A DNA stretch of 64,000 nt from Nocardioides bizhenqiangii (GTDB lineage: Bacteria; Actinomycetota; Actinomycetes; Propionibacteriales; Nocardioidaceae), in the NCBI RefSeq assembly GCF_034661235.1, contig NZ_CP141059.1, positions 186,001-250,000 of the forward strand. The letters run 5' to 3'. Positions within the stretch are counted from its first letter, which is position 1; every line of letters begins with the position of its first letter. The position numbers and the translations under genes are program-made. Below are positions 1 through 8,096 of this stretch, in pieces. The notes under the pieces were generated by a model. It was given only the letters and a program-made list of their open reading frames with translations, ran no database searches and was not told where the DNA came from.

Positions 1-2
1 CC

Positions 3-83
3 ACCGGATGCGGTGGTTGCGCCTCGACCGTGCGCCAGATCCTGGCCGGGCGGTCGAGCTTCACCCCGGAAGGAATTCACTAG
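3..83 (+). CDS. C-terminal end of an Fe-S protein with a BFD-like tail (partial)
   Basis: Only the last 26 codons are in the window, ending in TAG at 81-83, two bases before the nirB ATG. They read T-G-C-G-G-C-A-S-T-V-R-Q-I-L-A-G and so on. This is the C-x2-C-x-S/T-V pattern that closes a bacterioferritin-associated-ferredoxin-like [2Fe-2S] domain. Such domains end assimilatory nitrate reductases and related flavoproteins, so a nitrate reductase encoded upstream of nirB is the likely identity. That is inference from context because the catalytic part lies outside the window. The nirB ribosome binding site (GGAAGGA) sits within the end of this gene, so the two genes are probably one operon. 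Confidence 0.6.
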   Translation, partial: TGCGGCASTVRQILAGRSSFTPEGIH

Positions 84-85
84 CG

Positions 86-2659
86 ATGCCAGCACCGCAC
101 CTCCGCAAGCAGCTCGTCGTGGTCGGCCACGGCATGGTCGGTCACCGGTTCGTCGAGTCCGCGATCTCGCGCGGGCTCACCGAGACCTACGACATCACCG
201 TCCTCGGCGAGGAACCGCGCCCGGCGTACGACCGGGTCGCGCTGACGTCGTACTTCGAAGTGGGCGCCGAGGCGCTGAGCTACCTCCCGTCCGGGCGGTA
301 CGACGACCCGCGGGTGCAGCTGCGCACCAGCGCCGAGGTCGTGGCGATCTCGCCCCGGCACCGGATCGTCACCCTCGCCACCGGTGAGGACCTCCACTAC
401 GACGAGCTGGTGCTCGCCACCGGCGCTGCGCCGTTCGTGCCGCCGGTGCCCGGCCACGACCTCGACGGCTGCTTCGTCTACCGCACCATCGAGGACCTCG
501 AGGCGATCCGGGACGCGTCGAGGAGGGCGAAGGTCGGCGCCGTCATCGGCGGCGGTCTGCTCGGCCTCGAGGCCGCCAACGCGCTGCACCAGCTCGGGAT
601 CGAGACCCACGTCGTCGAGCTCGCGCCGCGGCTGATGGCGGTCCAGATCGACGACATGGGCGGCCGGACGCTCAACCGTCACATCGGCGGTCTCGGCCTC
701 ACCGTGCACACCGGCGCCATGACCGAGGCGGTGCTGGGCGACAAGAAGGGCCGGGTCGACCGGCTCGCGCTCAAGGACCGCAACCCGCTCGACGTCGACA
801 TCGTCGTCTTCTCCGCCGGCATCCGGCCGCGGGACGCGCTCGCGCGCGCCGCCGGCCTCGACGTCGCCGACCGCGGAGGCGTGCTGGTCGACGGGACGCT
901 GCGCAGCTCCGACGAGCACATCTGGGCGATCGGCGAGTGCGCCGCGGTCGAGGGCCGGATGTACGGCCTGGTGGCTCCCGGCTACGAGATGGCCGAGATC
1001 GTCGTCGACCGCCTGCTCGAGGGCGGCGGCGAGTTCAGCGGCGCCGACATGTCCACGAAGCTCAAGCTGCTCGGCGTCGACGTCGCCTCGTTCGGCGACG
1101 CGCACGGCGAGACCGAGGGCTCGCTCGAGCTGACCTACCAGGACGCCGTCTCGGGCGTCTACAAGAAGCTGGTCGTCAGCGAGGATGGCAAACGACTCCT
1201 CGGCGGCGTGCTCGTGGGCGACGCGACGGCGTACGGAATCCTCCGCCCGATGGTGGCGTCGGGGATGGAGCTGCCGGAGAACCCGGAGGAGCTGATCCTC
1301 CCGGCCGGCCGCGGCGGCGTGGACATGGAGCTGCCCGACGACATGCAGGTGTGCTCCTGCAACGACGTCACCAAGGCACAGATCAAGGAAGCGGTCGCTG
1401 AAGAGGCCACGCTCAACGACGGCGGCCCGTGCGTCGACGCAGCGTGCGTCACCACCCACACCCGCGCCGGCTCGACCTGCGGCTCGTGCAAGCCGGTCGT
1501 CAAGAAGATCGTCGAGGACTACTTCGCTGCGACCGGCAAGGAGGTCGACAAGTCCCTCTGCCAGCACTTCAGGATGACCCGCCAGGAGCTCTTCGACGTC
1601 GTCGCGATCCACGGCTACACGCGGTTCGACGACATCGTCGAGGGTCACGGCACCGGCCGCGGGTGCGACATCTGCAAGCCGGCGGTCGCCTCGATCCTCG
1701 CCAGCCTGCTCAACCACCACGTCCTCGAACCGGGCAACCGGCAGCTGCAGGACACCAACGACGCCTACCTCGCCAACATCCAGCGCAACGGCACCTACTC
1801 GGTGGTGCCGCGGGTGCCCGGCGGCGAGATCACGCCGGAGAAGCTGATCGCCATCGGCGAGGTGGCCCGTGACTTCGGGCTCTACACGAAGATCACCGGC
1901 GGCCAGCGGATCGACCTCTTCGGCGCCCGGATGGAGGACCTGCCGGCCATCTGGAAGCGTCTCGTCGACGCCGGCATGGAGTCCGGCCACGCCTACGGCA
2001 AGGCGCTGCGGACCGTTAAGTCGTGCGTCGGCTCGACCTGGTGCCGGTACGGCGTGCAGGACTCGGTCGGTCTCGCGATCGAGCTCGAGCTCCGCTACCG
2101 GGGCCTGCGCTCGCCGCACAAGCTGAAGGGCGGCGTCTCCGGCTGCGCCCGTGAGTGTGCGGAGGCGCGGTCCAAGGACTTCGGGGTCATCGCCACGGAG
2201 AAGGGCTGGAACCTCTACGTCTGCGGCAATGGCGGCGCCATCCCTGCGCACGCCCAGCTGCTGGCCGGCGATCTCGACAAGGACACCCTGATCGCCTACC
2301 TCGACCGGTTCCTCATGTACTACATCCGCACCGCCGACCGGCTGCAGCGGACGGCTTCGTGGATGGACTCGATCGACGGCGGGCTCGAGCGGATCCGCGA
2401 GGTGGTCGTCGACGACGTGCTCGGTCTCGGCGCCGAGCTCGAGGCGTCGATGGACAAGCACGTCGAGTCCTACTTCGACGAGTGGAAGGCCACCATCGAG
2501 GACCCGGAGAAGATGGCCCGGTTCGTGTCCTTCGTGAACGCGCCGGGCGTGCCGGACCCCAACATCTCCTTCCGCGACGAGCGCGGCCAGATCGCTCCCG
2601 AGGACAGCGACGGTCCGGTGTCCCTCGGCTCCACGATCCCGGTCGGGACGCCCGCATGA
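86..2659 (+). CDS. nirB: Assimilatory nitrite reductase [NAD(P)H], large subunit
   Basis: NirB reduces nitrite to ammonium with six electrons from NAD(P)H in the cytoplasm, through FAD, Fe-S centres and siroheme. The 857-residue product has the complete family architecture. An N-terminal FAD site (VVVGHGMVG) is followed by an NAD(P)H-binding fold (GGGLLGLEAANAL near 155). A BFD-type [2Fe-2S] domain follows (CSCNDVTKAQI, then CGSCKP, around 415-475), with a second Cys pair (GRGCDICKP). The C-terminal sulfite/nitrite reductase repeat ends with the siroheme/4Fe-4S cysteines (KSCVGSTWC and GCARECAEA). The ATG at 86 is preferred because it follows GGAAGGA and starts right after the upstream stop; an in-frame ATG at 8 would overlap the upstream gene. 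It overlaps nirD by 4 bp. Confidence 0.95.
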   Translation: MPAPHLRKQLVVVGHGMVGHRFVESAISRGLTETYDITVLGEEPRPAYDRVALTSYFEVGAEALSYLPSGRYDDPRVQLRTSAEVVAISPRHRIVTLATGEDLHYDELVLATGAAPFVPPVPGHDLDGCFVYRTIEDLEAIRDASRRAKVGAVIGGGLLGLEAANALHQLGIETHVVELAPRLMAVQIDDMGGRTLNRHIGGLGLTVHTGAMTEAVLGDKKGRVDRLALKDRNPLDVDIVVFSAGIRPRDALARAAGLDVADRGGVLVDGTLRSSDEHIWAIGECAAVEGRMYGLVAPGYEMAEIVVDRLLEGGGEFSGADMSTKLKLLGVDVASFGDAHGETEGSLELTYQDAVSGVYKKLVVSEDGKRLLGGVLVGDATAYGILRPMVASGMELPENPEELILPAGRGGVDMELPDDMQVCSCNDVTKAQIKEAVAEEATLNDGGPCVDAACVTTHTRAGSTCGSCKPVVKKIVEDYFAATGKEVDKSLCQHFRMTRQELFDVVAIHGYTRFDDIVEGHGTGRGCDICKPAVASILASLLNHHVLEPGNRQLQDTNDAYLANIQRNGTYSVVPRVPGGEITPEKLIAIGEVARDFGLYTKITGGQRIDLFGARMEDLPAIWKRLVDAGMESGHAYGKALRTVKSCVGSTWCRYGVQDSVGLAIELELRYRGLRSPHKLKGGVSGCARECAEARSKDFGVIATEKGWNLYVCGNGGAIPAHAQLLAGDLDKDTLIAYLDRFLMYYIRTADRLQRTASWMDSIDGGLERIREVVVDDVLGLGAELEASMDKHVESYFDEWKATIEDPEKMARFVSFVNAPGVPDPNISFRDERGQIAPEDSDGPVSLGSTIPVGTPA

Positions 2660-3012
2660 GCACCGAGCAGGCGATCTGCCGTCTGGAGCAGATCGACCGG
2701 GAGGGCGGGGTGACCGCGCTGGTCGCGGGCGAGGCGGTCGCGGTGTTCCGGACCCACGAGGACCGGGTGTTCGCGCTGTCGAACTTCGACCCGTTCGGCA
2801 AGGCGTCCGTTCTCGCCCGTGGCATCGTCGGCACCAGGACGGTGTCCGGGGAGGAGGTGCCGTTCGTGGCGAGCCCGCTGCTCAAGCAGGCGTTCGACCT
2901 CCGGACCGGCGTGTGTCTCGACGACCCCTCGGTCGCCGTACCCACCTTCGAGGTCCGTGTTGACGGCGATGTGGTCCTCGTCGGCCCCCGGCGGGGGACA
3001 ATCGACTCGTGA
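2656..3012 (+). CDS. nirD: Nitrite reductase [NAD(P)H], small subunit (Rieske-like)
   Basis: The 118-residue product is the small partner of NirB and has the Rieske-like fold of the NirD family (FRTHEDRVFALSNFDPF, then the region ending in the TFEVRVDGDVVLV strands). NirD proteins usually lack the Rieske cluster ligands, and no CxH...CxxH pattern is visible here. The ATG overlaps the nirB stop in the ATGA arrangement, and the stop overlaps the GTG of the next gene. The pair is therefore translationally coupled, and the regulator that follows belongs to the same transcript. Confidence 0.9.
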   Translation: MSTEQAICRLEQIDREGGVTALVAGEAVAVFRTHEDRVFALSNFDPFGKASVLARGIVGTRTVSGEEVPFVASPLLKQAFDLRTGVCLDDPSVAVPTFEVRVDGDVVLVGPRRGTIDS

Positions 3013-4121
3013 CCGACCTTCCTCTGTCCGGGTTCCGGATCGGAGTGACCGCTGCGCGTCGCGCCGAGGAGCAGATCGCGCTCCTGGAGCGGCGCGGTGC
3101 GACGGTGATCCACGCGCCGGCGCTGTCGGTCGACCCCAACCGGATCGACGAGGTCGCCCTGCTCGCGGCGACCAAGGACGTGTTGTCGGCGCCGGTCGAC
3201 ATCTTCCTGGCGACCACCGGCATCGGCATGAAGTCCTGGCTGACCGCCGCCGATCGCTGGGGCCTGCTCGACGACCTGGTCGCGCACCTCGCGAAGTCGG
3301 AGATCCTGGCGCGCGGACCCAAGAGCGTCGGGGCGCTGCGGCGGTTCGGGCTCCGTGAGCTGTGGGCACCGGAGTCCGAGGAGTTCGAGGACGTGCTGGC
3401 GCACCTGCGCGGCCGCGACCTCGCCGGCCTGCGGATCGTGGTGCAGGAGCACGGCCAGTCGCTGTCGATGGCCGCGCACGCGCTGCGCCGGCTCGGCGCC
3501 GAGGTCACGACCGTGACCGTCTACCGGGTCGACGCGGCCGACGACCTCGAGCCGATGTTCGGGTTGGTCGAGGAGGTGGTGGAAGGCGGCGTCGACGCCG
3601 TCACCTTCACGGCCGCGCCCGCGGTCGCCGCGATGATGGAGGCTGCGGCGACGGCCGGGCACCGCGACGACGTGATCAGCGCCTTCCAGGCCGACGTGAT
3701 CGCGTCCTGCGTGGGTCCGGTGACGGCCGCCGCGTTCGAGATGTGGGGCGTGCCGTCGATCTATCCCGAGCGGTCCCGGCTGGTGGCGATGGTCAAGCAG
3801 CTCGAGACCGAGCTGCCCTCCCGCGCCGGAGGCACCTCGCTCGAGGTCGCCGGGCACACCCTGCTCCTGCACGGCGACGACGTGCTGCTCGACGGCGTCG
3901 TCGTCAAGCTCTCCCCGGCCCCGATGGCCGTCCTGCAGGCGCTCCTCGTCAACCCCGGCACCGTCGTCTCGCGCCGGGACCTGCTCGCAGCCCTGCCCTC
4001 CGGCACCGCCGGCTCCGAGCACGCCGTCGAGATGGCGGTCGCCCGGCTCCGCGCCGCGCTCGGCACCCGCTGCGTCCAGACCGTCGTCAAGCGTGGCTAC
4101 CGACTGGCGGTCACGACCTAG
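3009..4121 (+). CDS. nnaR: HemD-like / winged-helix fusion regulator of nitrogen metabolism (NnaR type)
   Basis: The first ~260 residues match a uroporphyrinogen-III synthase fold (FRIGVTAARRAEEQIALLERRGA, TGIGMKSWL, RGPKSVGALRRFG). The last ~95 residues form an OmpR/PhoB-type winged helix (LSPAPMAVLQALLVNPG, SRRDLLAALP, HAVEMAVARLRAALG, VVKRGYRL). HemD-winged-helix fusions beside nirBD in Streptomyces and Mycobacterium are NnaR-type regulators of nitrate/nitrite assimilation, which fits this position. The GTG start overlaps the nirD stop, so it is co-transcribed with its probable targets. Whether it still makes uroporphyrinogen III cannot be judged from sequence; a genuine HemD would normally sit with other haem genes. 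Confidence 0.8.
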   Translation: MTDLPLSGFRIGVTAARRAEEQIALLERRGATVIHAPALSVDPNRIDEVALLAATKDVLSAPVDIFLATTGIGMKSWLTAADRWGLLDDLVAHLAKSEILARGPKSVGALRRFGLRELWAPESEEFEDVLAHLRGRDLAGLRIVVQEHGQSLSMAAHALRRLGAEVTTVTVYRVDAADDLEPMFGLVEEVVEGGVDAVTFTAAPAVAAMMEAAATAGHRDDVISAFQADVIASCVGPVTAAAFEMWGVPSIYPERSRLVAMVKQLETELPSRAGGTSLEVAGHTLLLHGDDVLLDGVVVKLSPAPMAVLQALLVNPGTVVSRRDLLAALPSGTAGSEHAVEMAVARLRAALGTRCVQTVVKRGYRLAVTT

Positions 4122-4131
4122 GCTTCTCGGT

Positions 4132-4273
4132 GGTCGAGTAGCCCGAGCCGCCAGGCGAGGGCGTATCGAGACCCCGCAACTCGTCTTGCGATCGTCCCCA
4201 CCACCGCTGGCACGTCACTGGGTCTCGATACGCGCGTCGCGGGTTCGTGCCTCACCCGCGGCGCTACTCGACC
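4132..4273. repeat. Dispersed palindromic repeat, copy 1 (paired arms)
   Basis: A 42-bp unit at 4132-4173 starts GGTCGAGTAG and ends GTATCGAGACC. It faces an inverted, longer unit at 4221-4273 that starts GGTCTCGATACG and ends CTACTCGACC. The left unit differs at one base from the left unit of the copy at 10555-10596. The right arm supplies the last codons of the symporter on the minus strand, so the repeat is partly coding. Confidence 0.85.
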
Positions 4274-5828
4274 TTCGCGCCGGTTCGGATCCCGTCCTCG
4301 TTCCTCGGACGGTCTCCGGGCGCTCCAGCACCTCGGGCGTGTGCAGCCGGACGAGGAACCGCCGCGCGTGCGCGGGGGCGCGGGACGCGGTGGCGAGCGA
4401 CACGAGCACCATCGTCGCGAACGCGACCGGGACGCTCCAGGCGGCCGGCTGGGTGAGGAGGGCGCCGAGCCAGCCGGAGGCCTGGACGCCGACCACGTTG
4501 AGGACCGCGGCACCACCCGCGCCGAGCCCGCCCGCGGCCAGGCCGGCGAGGGCACCGGCATCGGTCAGCCCGCGCCACCAGATGCCGAGCATCAGCAACG
4601 GGCAGAAGGTCGACGCCGCCACCGCGAAGGCGAGCCCGACCGACTGCGCGACGCCGACGTTGGTGGCGAACAGCGCGACCAGGACCGGCACCGACACCGC
4701 GAACACGGCGGCCAACCGGAACGCGGACGCGACCGACGCGGTCGGCCCGTGCTCGCCGACGAACCGGCTGGTGATGTCCTGGGTGAGCACACCGGAGACG
4801 GCGATCGCCAGGCCGGACGCGGTCGACAGGAACGCCGCGAACGCGCCCGCGGTCACCAGGCCGGTGAGCAGCTCCCCGCCGATACCGTCGACCATCAGCC
4901 GTGGCAGCTCGAGCACCAGTACGTCGGAGTGTCCCGCGTCGATCAGGTCACCGCCGTAGATCCGGCCGAGCGCGGCGAACACCGGCGGCCAGAGGTAGAA
5001 GAGACCGAGCAGCGCCAGCACGACCAGCGTCGTACGCCGGGCGGCCCGGCCGTCCGGGTTGGTGTAGAACCGCACGACCACGTGCGGCAGGCCCATCGTG
5101 CCGAGGAACAGCGCGATCATCAGCGAGTACGTCGTGTAGAGCCCGATCGCGCCACCGCCGGCGACCGGCACCGACCACCCCTCGCCGGCGCCACCGCCGG
5201 CCGGCCGGCCGTCGCCGACCCAGACGATGAGCAGCACCATCGCGGGGACGAGCAGGGCGGTGAGCTTGAGCCAGTACTGGAACGCCTGCACGAACGTGAT
5301 CGACCGCATCCCGCCGGACATCACGTTGATCAGCACGACGAAGCCGACGATGACCGGCCCGACCCAGCGCGGCGCGCCGATCGCGGACTCCAACGTCAGC
5401 CCGGCGCCCTGGAACTGCGGCAGCAGGTAGAGCCAGCCGACGCCGACAACCAGCACGGAGCATGCCGATCGCACCACCCTGGAGCCCAGCCGGGCCTCGG
5501 CGAAGTCGGGCAGCGTGTAGGCGCCGGAGCGGCGGAGCGGGGCGGCGACCAGCACCAGCAGCACGAGGTAGCCGGCGGTCCAGCCGACGGGGTACCAGAG
5601 CATCTGCGCGCCGCCCACCAGCAGCAGCCCTGCGACGCCGAGGAAGGACGCGGCGGAGAGGTACTCACCGCCGATCGCCGATGCGTTGAGCCGCGGGTTG
5701 ACCGAGCGGGAGGCCACGAAGAAGTCGCTGGTGGTGCGGGAGAACCGCAGCCCCCAGGTGCCGATGGCCAGGGTGGCGACGGTGACCAGGAGCACCGCGA
5801 CCAGGCCGGGTACGGCGTCCGCACTCAT
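4215..5828 (-). CDS. Sodium:solute symporter, acetate/monocarboxylate transporter-like
   Basis: The 537-residue integral membrane protein belongs to the SSS family, close to ActP/MctP-type cation-acetate symporters. It shows the N-terminal helix, the TTSDFFVASRSV loop, the ASAIGGEYLSAASFLG segment that contributes to the sodium site, and about 13 hydrophobic helices. The ATG at 5828 overlaps the upstream DUF485 gene by 4 bp, the classical small-partner-then-symporter order. The last ~10 residues (EARTRDARIETQ) are encoded by the dispersed palindrome at 4221-4273, so the native C-terminus was replaced or extended by repeat DNA. The adjacent LytS/LytR-type system is probably its regulator. The substrate (acetate, pyruvate or propionate) is inference. 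Confidence 0.85.
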   Translation of the reverse strand: MSADAVPGLVAVLLVTVATLAIGTWGLRFSRTTSDFFVASRSVNPRLNASAIGGEYLSAASFLGVAGLLLVGGAQMLWYPVGWTAGYLVLLVLVAAPLRRSGAYTLPDFAEARLGSRVVRSACSVLVVGVGWLYLLPQFQGAGLTLESAIGAPRWVGPVIVGFVVLINVMSGGMRSITFVQAFQYWLKLTALLVPAMVLLIVWVGDGRPAGGGAGEGWSVPVAGGGAIGLYTTYSLMIALFLGTMGLPHVVVRFYTNPDGRAARRTTLVVLALLGLFYLWPPVFAALGRIYGGDLIDAGHSDVLVLELPRLMVDGIGGELLTGLVTAGAFAAFLSTASGLAIAVSGVLTQDITSRFVGEHGPTASVASAFRLAAVFAVSVPVLVALFATNVGVAQSVGLAFAVAASTFCPLLMLGIWWRGLTDAGALAGLAAGGLGAGGAAVLNVVGVQASGWLGALLTQPAAWSVPVAFATMVLVSLATASRAPAHARRFLVRLHTPEVLERPETVRGTRTGSEPARRSSSAAGEARTRDARIETQ

Positions 5829-6202
5829 CTCGCCTCGGGCCCCTCGACGAGGTCGGCGAAGTCGCGTTCGTTGCGCTCGACGCGCCGCACGTAGCGCCAG
5901 CCGACGAGGAGGAGGAACGGGTAGACCAGCCCGCCCAGGACCAGCCAGGCGACCGGGAGCCCGAGCAGGTCGGCGTCGGCCAGCCGCGGCCACAGGTGGA
6001 AGACGAGGGGGAGCAACCCGAGGGTGAGGCCGATCAGGATGAGCGCCCGGATCGCGAGCGCGAGCTGCTCCTTCAGCAGCGAGCGGAGGAAGACGTCGCC
6101 GAGCGGCGTCTGCTCGTGCACGTCGCCGACCCGGTTGCGGGGGCCGGTCGCGTAACGCGGCGGTCCGGTGACCCGGACCCGGTGCGGTCGCTGGTCGCTC
6201 AC
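5825..6202 (-). CDS. DUF485-type small membrane partner of the symporter
   Basis: This 125-residue protein has two hydrophobic segments (ALAIRALILIGLTLGLLPLVF and PVAWLVLGGLVYPFLLLVGW) after a basic, proline-containing N-terminal tail. It ends with a charged RRVERNERDFADL stretch typical of the DUF485/YjcH family. DUF485 genes commonly precede acetate-type SSS symporters, as here, with a 4-bp overlap. It starts at GTG (MSDQRPHRV). Its role is probably assembly or modulation of the transporter; no catalytic residues are visible. Confidence 0.75.
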   Translation of the reverse strand: MSDQRPHRVRVTGPPRYATGPRNRVGDVHEQTPLGDVFLRSLLKEQLALAIRALILIGLTLGLLPLVFHLWPRLADADLLGLPVAWLVLGGLVYPFLLLVGWRYVRRVERNERDFADLVEGPEAR

Positions 6203-6217
6203 GAGGGAGACACGCCC

Positions 6218-6946
6218 TCAGCCCCGCGCCCGCCGGACCAGCACGTCGCGGAGCTCCCGGGTGTGCCGCCGGGCGACGGGCAGCTCGTCGTTGCCGACGA
6301 CCACCGTGCAACGGCCGGCCTCGGTGCGCAGCTCGTCGATGTGGGCGAGCGACACCAGCAGCGACCGGTGGATGCGGTGGAAGCCGGCCGAGCGCCAGTC
6401 CTCCTCGAGCGTCGAGAGCGGGATCCGGACCAGGTAGGCCTCTCCGGACCGGGTGTGCAGCCGGGCGTAGTCGCCGTGCGCCTCGACGTAGGAGATGTCG
6501 CCGCGGTCGACGAACCGGGTGACGCCTCCCCGCTCGACGGCGATCTGGGTGTCCTCGGGGGTCGGCCGGCGGCCGGTGCCCGAGACCACCCGGCGCACCG
6601 CCTCGGCGAGCCGATCCGCGCGGACCGGCTTGAGCACGTAGTCGACGGCGTCGAGGTCGAACGCCTCGACCGCGTGCTGCTCGTGCGCGGTGACGAAGAC
6701 GACCGGCGGTGCCTCCTTGAACCGGCCGAGCACCTCGGCGAGCTCCAGCCCGCTCAGCCCGGGCATCTGGATGTCGAGGAAGACCGCGTCGACGTCGGTC
6801 TCGCGGAGGATCCGCAGCCCCTCGGTCGCGGTGGCCGCGGTGACGACCTCCCGCACGCGGTCGTCGGCGGAGAGCAGGAAGCCGAGCTCGTCGAGCGCCG
6901 GCTGCTCGTCGTCGACCAGCAGCACCCGCAGCCCGGACTGCGTCAT
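6218..6946 (-). CDS. LytTR-family response regulator
   Basis: The 242-residue protein has an N-terminal receiver domain (VLLVDDEQPALDELGFLL, phospho-acceptor in AVFLDIQMPG near residue 55, switch Thr in FVTAHEQ, Lys in DYVLKP). A C-terminal LytTR DNA-binding domain follows (about 140-242; RGDISYVEAHGDYARLHT, HRIHRSLLVSLAHID). LytTR proteins bind direct repeats in promoters. The gene lies downstream of and overlaps its kinase gene by 4 bp, and lies 15 bp upstream of the DUF485-symporter pair, so the probable output is control of transporter expression. No operator repeat was identified. Confidence 0.9.
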   Translation of the reverse strand: MTQSGLRVLLVDDEQPALDELGFLLSADDRVREVVTAATATEGLRILRETDVDAVFLDIQMPGLSGLELAEVLGRFKEAPPVVFVTAHEQHAVEAFDLDAVDYVLKPVRADRLAEAVRRVVSGTGRRPTPEDTQIAVERGGVTRFVDRGDISYVEAHGDYARLHTRSGEAYLVRIPLSTLEEDWRSAGFHRIHRSLLVSLAHIDELRTEAGRCTVVVGNDELPVARRHTRELRDVLVRRARG

Positions 6947-8094
6947 GGCGTGGTCTTCCGCGGTGGGGTGGTGCTCACGCCGGGAGCGAACTTGGGCACG
7001 CGGACGATCACCTTGGTGCCGGCACCGGGGGCGGTCTCCACGACCAGACCGTAGTCGTCGCCGAAGGTCGCCCGCAGCCGGGAGTCGACATTACCGAGGC
7101 CGACCGAGTCGAGGGCGGCGTCACCTGCCAGCGCGCGCCGTACCTTCTCCGGGTCCTCGCCGACGCCGTTGTCCTCGACCTCCACCACGCACTCGTGCCC
7201 ACGGTCGTGGGCCACGATCCGGAGGTGGCCGACCGTTGAGGACGACTCGAGCCCGTGGCGGACGGCGTTCTCGACCAACGGCTGGATGCAGAGGAACGGC
7301 ACGACGACCGGCAGCACCTCCGGCGCGATGTTGAGCGTCACCTGGAGCCGGTCACCGAAGCGGGCCTGCTCGAGCAGCAGGTAGCGCTCGATCGAGCGCA
7401 GCTCGTCGGCCAGGGTCGTGAACTCGCCGTGCCGGCGGAACGAGTAGCGGGTGAAGTCGGCGAACTCGAGCAGCAGCTCGCGGGCCCGGTCGGGGTCGGT
7501 GCGCACGAAGCTGGCGATCGCCCCCAGGGAGTTGTAGATGAAGTGGGGACTGATCTGCGCCCGCAGCGCCTGTACCTCGGCCTCGATCGCCCGGTTGCGG
7601 CTCGCGTCGAGCTCGGCCAGCTCCAGCTGGCCGGACACCCACTGCGCGACCTCCTCGGTGGCGCGGATCAGGCCGGCGGTCGTGGTGGGAGCGAAGGCCT
7701 GGACGGTGCCGACCACCCGCCCGTCGACCACCAGCGGGCTGATCACCCCGGCCCGCACGGGGCACCCGCCCGTGGTGCACGGGAGCTGGGCGGGTTCGAC
7801 GGTGCGCGTCCAGTCGCGGGTGTGGTCGCTGCCGGCCGGGGCCACCAGCATCGCCGCCAGTGCGCCCGCCTGGGCGCGGTGGTGGCTGCCGGTGCCGTCC
7901 CACGCGAGGGTGGTCGCGGTGCCGGTGAGCGCGAGCGCCGGCGTACCGAGCAGGGTGCGCAGGTGCCTGATCGCTCGGTCGGCGCTGTCGGCCGTCAGCC
8001 CCTCCCTGAGTGCCGGGGACGCGAGCGACGCCTGGTGCAGCGCGCGGAACGTGGCGCGGTCGGCTTCGCTCCCGAGGTGCCCGCGCCGTCGCAC
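6943..8094 (-). CDS. LytS/YpdA-type sensor histidine kinase with GAF-like sensor
   Basis: This 383-residue kinase is probably soluble because no membrane helix is evident. It has a GAF-like N-terminal half (VVDGRVVGTVQAFAPTT) and then the His_kinase family core. The phospho-acceptor His lies in ALRAQISPHFIYNSLGAIAS, and the HATPase N-box is in IQPLVENAVRHGLE with the G-box later. The start is GTG. It overlaps the response-regulator gene by 4 bp (ATGA) and begins 2 bp after the stop of the methyltransferase gene, so four or five genes may be co-transcribed. Related kinases next to SSS transporters sense pyruvate or short-chain acids; the ligand here is unknown. Confidence 0.88.
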   Translation of the reverse strand: MRRRGHLGSEADRATFRALHQASLASPALREGLTADSADRAIRHLRTLLGTPALALTGTATTLAWDGTGSHHRAQAGALAAMLVAPAGSDHTRDWTRTVEPAQLPCTTGGCPVRAGVISPLVVDGRVVGTVQAFAPTTTAGLIRATEEVAQWVSGQLELAELDASRNRAIEAEVQALRAQISPHFIYNSLGAIASFVRTDPDRARELLLEFADFTRYSFRRHGEFTTLADELRSIERYLLLEQARFGDRLQVTLNIAPEVLPVVVPFLCIQPLVENAVRHGLESSSTVGHLRIVAHDRGHECVVEVEDNGVGEDPEKVRRALAGDAALDSVGLGNVDSRLRATFGDDYGLVVETAPGAGTKVIVRVPKFAPGVSTTPPRKTTP

Positions 8095-8096
8095 GG

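Noticed and set aside
80..2461. Long minus-strand open frame (793 codons) opposite nirB
   Set aside because: It is a high-GC shadow: composition is dominated by Asp/Glu/Val/Arg/His repeats and it lacks any domain, whereas nirB on the plus strand has all expected motifs.
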